Below are positions 61,427-64,000 of a stretch of 64,000 bases of DNA, piece by piece. This DNA comes from JAXGTD01 sp040775095 (GTDB lineage: Bacteria; Pseudomonadota; Gammaproteobacteria; Chromatiales; Chromatiaceae). How positions within the stretch are numbered: the first letter of the stretch is position 1; every line of letters starts with the position of its first letter. The notes below the pieces were generated by a model. The model worked only from the letters and a program-made list of their open reading frames with translations, was not told where the DNA came from and searched no databases. The DNA lies in the NCBI GenBank assembly GCA_040775095.1, contig JAXGTD010000004.1, positions 1 through 64,000 on the forward strand, written 5' to 3'. The translations under genes were made by a program, and so were the position numbers.

Positions 61427-62994
61427 GCTGCCCGCCCCCCCACATCCTTGCCGGTCCACTCGTTGAGCGCCTGGACCACCTGTGCCCGGTCGCTGAAGTG
61501 GACCTTCAACTCGCCCATGTCCTGCACCGTCTCGTGCCCCTTGCCCGCGATCAGTACGGCATCACCGCGCCCGGCCAGGGCCAACGCCCGGCGGATCGCG
61601 AGGCCTCGCTGGCGCTCGACAACAACCCGCTCGGGTCGCGTCATTCCAGCCAGTATCTGGGCACAGATGCGATCGCCATCCTCACCGCGCGGGTTGTCGT
61701 CGGTGACAATGACCTGATCGCTGAGCCGTTCCGCGATGGCGCCCATCCGTGGGCGCTTATCAGCGTCACGGTTGCCGCCGCAGCCAAACACGGTAATCAG
61801 CCGCCCATGGCTGTGGAGGCGCAGATGCGCGACGGCCTTTTCCAATGCGTCGGGCGTATGCGCGTAGTCGACGACCGTCAACGGGCCATCGTTACCGCCG
61901 AAGCACTCCATGCGCCCGGGCACGCCGCGAACCCCCGCGAGCCGGCGCAGCGCCTGATCCAGCGTGGTGCCGCGGGCGAGCAGCAACGCGAGCACCGCCA
62001 TCAGGTTCGACGCGTTGAAGCGCCCGATCACGTTCGATGTCAGCTCGCCCTCGCCGAGACTGGTCGCCAGCACGAGGCGCAGTCCCCTTGGCAGAGACTC
62101 GACGGCGCGGGCATGGACCCAGAGGTCGCAGCGCCCCTCGAGGCACTCGCCAGGCCCCATGTCGGGGTCGATGCTGTAGCGCGCGATCCGTACCGACGGG
62201 GCAAGGTTCCCGGCGATCCGGGAGCTCAGCCTGTCGTCGTGATTCAACACCGCCCAACGCAGTCCGGGCATCCTGAACAGGCGCTGCTTGGCGATCGCGT
62301 AGGCGGCCATGTTGCCGTGGTAGTCCAGGTGCGCGCGACTGAGGTTCGTGAAGATGGCGTGACTGACATGGACGGCGGCCACGCGCCCCTGGTCCAGCGC
62401 ATGGGATGAGACCTCCATCGCCACCGCGTCGGCCCCGCGCCCCTTCAGCGTTGCGAAGGTCGCCTGCAGCCGCAGCGGGTCGGGCGTTGTCAGATTCGAC
62501 GGCGACAGGTCGCCCGGGAAGCCGCTGCCCAGGGTGCCGAGAACGCCGCATCCCAGCTCTGGTGCAAGCGCCTGTGCAACGAAGTGGCTGACACTGGTCT
62601 TTCCATTCGTACCGGTGACCCCGAAGACCTCCATGCCGGCGCTCGGATCGCCGTGGAAACGCGCGGCGATCTCTCCGGCCCGCTGGGAGAGATTCGCCAC
62701 CGGGATCACGGGCAGCGACAGCTCCGCGGCGAGCCTCGCCAGCTCATTCTGCCCCCATTGCTGGTCGGGCTCGGCCACAATCGCGGCACATCCACGCTCG
62801 GCCGCCTGCTCGGCATAGCACAGGCCATGGCGACGTCCGCCCCGACAGGCCAGAAACAGTGCCGCCGGTCCCGCGTTGCGGCTGTGGAGTGTCAGGCGCT
62901 CGATGCGCACCGCGGACTCGAACGGCAAGGTCGCGAACCCGGACAGGAGATCCGACAGCGCCCAGGCCTGCGGGAGGAGGGGGAGCGCCATCAT
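61423..62994 (-). CDS. murE: UDP-MurNAc-L-Ala-D-Glu--meso-diaminopimelate ligase
   Basis: Adds the third residue of the stem peptide. It has 523 residues. GVTGTNGKTSVSHFVAQAL is the ATP loop. TDDNPRGEDG holds the DNPR motif that selects meso-diaminopimelate, so the wall is of the Gram-negative DAP type. The start ATG overlaps the ftsI stop by four bases (62991-62994). Confidence 0.96.
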   Translation of the reverse strand: MMALPLLPQAWALSDLLSGFATLPFESAVRIERLTLHSRNAGPAALFLACRGGRRHGLCYAEQAAERGCAAIVAEPDQQWGQNELARLAAELSLPVIPVANLSQRAGEIAARFHGDPSAGMEVFGVTGTNGKTSVSHFVAQALAPELGCGVLGTLGSGFPGDLSPSNLTTPDPLRLQATFATLKGRGADAVAMEVSSHALDQGRVAAVHVSHAIFTNLSRAHLDYHGNMAAYAIAKQRLFRMPGLRWAVLNHDDRLSSRIAGNLAPSVRIARYSIDPDMGPGECLEGRCDLWVHARAVESLPRGLRLVLATSLGEGELTSNVIGRFNASNLMAVLALLLARGTTLDQALRRLAGVRGVPGRMECFGGNDGPLTVVDYAHTPDALEKAVAHLRLHSHGRLITVFGCGGNRDADKRPRMGAIAERLSDQVIVTDDNPRGEDGDRICAQILAGMTRPERVVVERQRGLAIRRALALAGRGDAVLIAGKGHETVQDMGELKVHFSDRAQVVQALNEWTGKDVGGRAA

Positions 62995-64000
62995 CGGCCT
63001 GGCTCCGCCTTGGCCAGCAGGAGGGATTCGGCGGGATCATCCGGCGCGACGTTGTAGAGCCGCAACGCCGCCTGCATGACCTTCGCAAAGGTCGGCGCGG
63101 CGACGATGCCGCCGTAGTAGGACTTGCCCCTGGGCTCATCGATCATGACCACCATCACAAAACGAGGCCGACTGGCCGGGGCCATACCGGCAAACACCGA
63201 CTGATAGCGTCCCTTGGCATAGCCACGCCCGGTCGCCTTCTTGGCCGTGCCGGTCTTGCCCGCCACGCGATAGCCATCGATCGCGGCACGGCGGGCCGTG
63301 CCCTTGGCAGAGACGACGGTCTCGAGCATCGCCCGCACCTGGGTTGCGGTCTTGACCGAGAACACGCGCTCGCCTGCCGGCACGGTGTCGCGCCTGTACA
63401 GGGTTGCGGGCCGGCGGACCCCGTCCGCGGCAATGACCGCGTAGGCCTGGGCCAGTTGCAGCGTGGTCACGTTGAGCCCGTATCCGAACGCGAGCGTGGC
63501 GTGCTCGAACGCGGACCAGCCGGAGAAATGCGGCAGAAAGCCCGTGCGCTCACCCGGAAACCGGACATCCGTCGCATGCCCAAAACCCAGGCTGTCATAC
63601 AGCTGCCAGAGGGCGGCGCGATCCATCTTCTGGGCGATCTTCACCACGCCGACGTTGCTCGACTTGGTGATCACGCCGGTGGCGTCCAGGACGCCGTAGT
63701 TGTGGATGTCGCGGACGCGGTTGCGACCGACCTTGAGAGAGCCCGGGGCCGTGTTGACCGGGGTGTGCGGGTTGACGACGCCGGCCTCGAGCGCGGCCGC
63801 CATAACCAGCGGCTTCATCGTCGACCCGGGCTCGAAGACGTCGGTCAGCGCGCGGTTTCGACGCCCATCGGCCGATCCCGCACGCAGGGCGTTCGGATTG
63901 AACGAAGGCTGATTGACCAGCGCCAGGACCTCGCCGGTCTTGACATCGAGCAGCGCAGCAGAACCGCCAACCGCGTTGTGCTCCCGTACCGCACGCTTGA
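62991..64000 (-). CDS. ftsI: Septal transpeptidase FtsI (PBP3), N-terminus beyond window
   Basis: Class B penicillin-binding protein that crosslinks septal peptidoglycan. 335 C-terminal residues are inside the window. The active-site serine motif is in EPGSTMKPL, the second is TKSSNVG (SxN) and the third is AGKTGTAKKA (KTG). LLDVKTGEVLALVNQPSFNP precedes the catalytic domain. The gene continues past base 64000, so the start, signal anchor and dimerisation domain are not seen. Confidence 0.95.
   Translation of the reverse strand, partial: KRAVREHNAVGGSAALLDVKTGEVLALVNQPSFNPNALRAGSADGRRNRALTDVFEPGSTMKPLVMAAALEAGVVNPHTPVNTAPGSLKVGRNRVRDIHNYGVLDATGVITKSSNVGVVKIAQKMDRAALWQLYDSLGFGHATDVRFPGERTGFLPHFSGWSAFEHATLAFGYGLNVTTLQLAQAYAVIAADGVRRPATLYRRDTVPAGERVFSVKTATQVRAMLETVVSAKGTARRAAIDGYRVAGKTGTAKKATGRGYAKGRYQSVFAGMAPASRPRFVMVVMIDEPRGKSYYGGIVAAPTFAKVMQAALRLYNVAPDDPAESLLLAKAEPGR

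Overview
This 64 kb window is high-GC bacterial chromosome that is almost fully coding. The gene families point to a gammaproteobacterium, probably a sulfur-oxidising one from around the Chromatiales. Supporting signs are the pilBCD-coaE order, the lpxC-ftsZ-ftsA-ftsQ-ddl-murC-murG-ftsW-murD-mraY-murF-murE-ftsI division and wall cluster, a DUF721 gene and an M23 peptidase gene between lpxC and secA, a Nudix/ThiE fusion beside argJ, and a sulfide:quinone-reductase-like flavoprotein. The genus cannot be named from the sequence alone. No rRNA, tRNA, CRISPR array, prophage, insertion sequence with a transposase, or recognisable defence island was seen.

Layout. 1-4.0 kb: the end of argG, then acs (acetyl-CoA synthetase) and a NYN-nuclease/cold-shock-domain fusion. 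4.1-8.7 kb: the type IV pilus genes pilB, pilC and pilD with coaE. 8.7-14.7 kb: an SQR-like flavoprotein, tesA divergent from an ABC exporter pair (ybbA-ybbP type), and an unrecognised protein made of two related repeats. 15-20.1 kb: a DUF2782 protein, an orphan amino-acid binding protein, a DUF1015 protein and relA. 20.1-29.3 kb (minus strand): a DUF971 protein, hemH, a hemerythrin operon, a K+ channel with two RCK domains, a small membrane protein, a Leptospira-type citramalate synthase and thrC. 29.8-31.9 kb (plus strand): a two-subunit DUF4212/SSS sodium:solute symporter ending at a clear terminator. 32.2-41.7 kb: a polysaccharide flippase, ferrous iron uptake genes feoA, feoB and feoC, a CDF-like protein that has lost its metal ligands, two small unknown genes and the Nudix/ThiE fusion. 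41.8-64 kb (minus strand): argJ, secA, an M23 peptidase, a DUF721 gene on the opposite strand, lpxC, and the division and peptidoglycan cluster, which runs out of the window inside ftsI.

How the genes work together. The last 23 kb covers most of the cytoplasmic peptidoglycan pathway (MurE, MurF, MurD, MurC, Ddl), the lipid steps (MraY, MurG), the polymerase and transpeptidase pair (FtsW, FtsI) and the ring proteins (FtsQ, FtsA, FtsZ). Ends that overlap or nearly touch suggest translational coupling. murB is missing from its usual place between murC and ddl. The feo genes form an iron-uptake unit. feoA has a promoter and a Fur-box-like site that make a start downstream of the longest possible one more likely.

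The most unusual material is outside the conserved genes. Two diverged copies of a roughly 244-bp element with imperfect 13-bp terminal inverted repeats look like a non-autonomous mobile element. A second dispersed hairpin family lies between genes. A 15-bp tandem repeat follows feoC in frame, behind a stop codon that itself sits in a repeat unit. No complete new system could be demonstrated. The strongest leads at protein level are the NYN-CSD fusion, the duplicated-domain protein at 13967-14683, and the SQR-like enzyme missing one redox cysteine.
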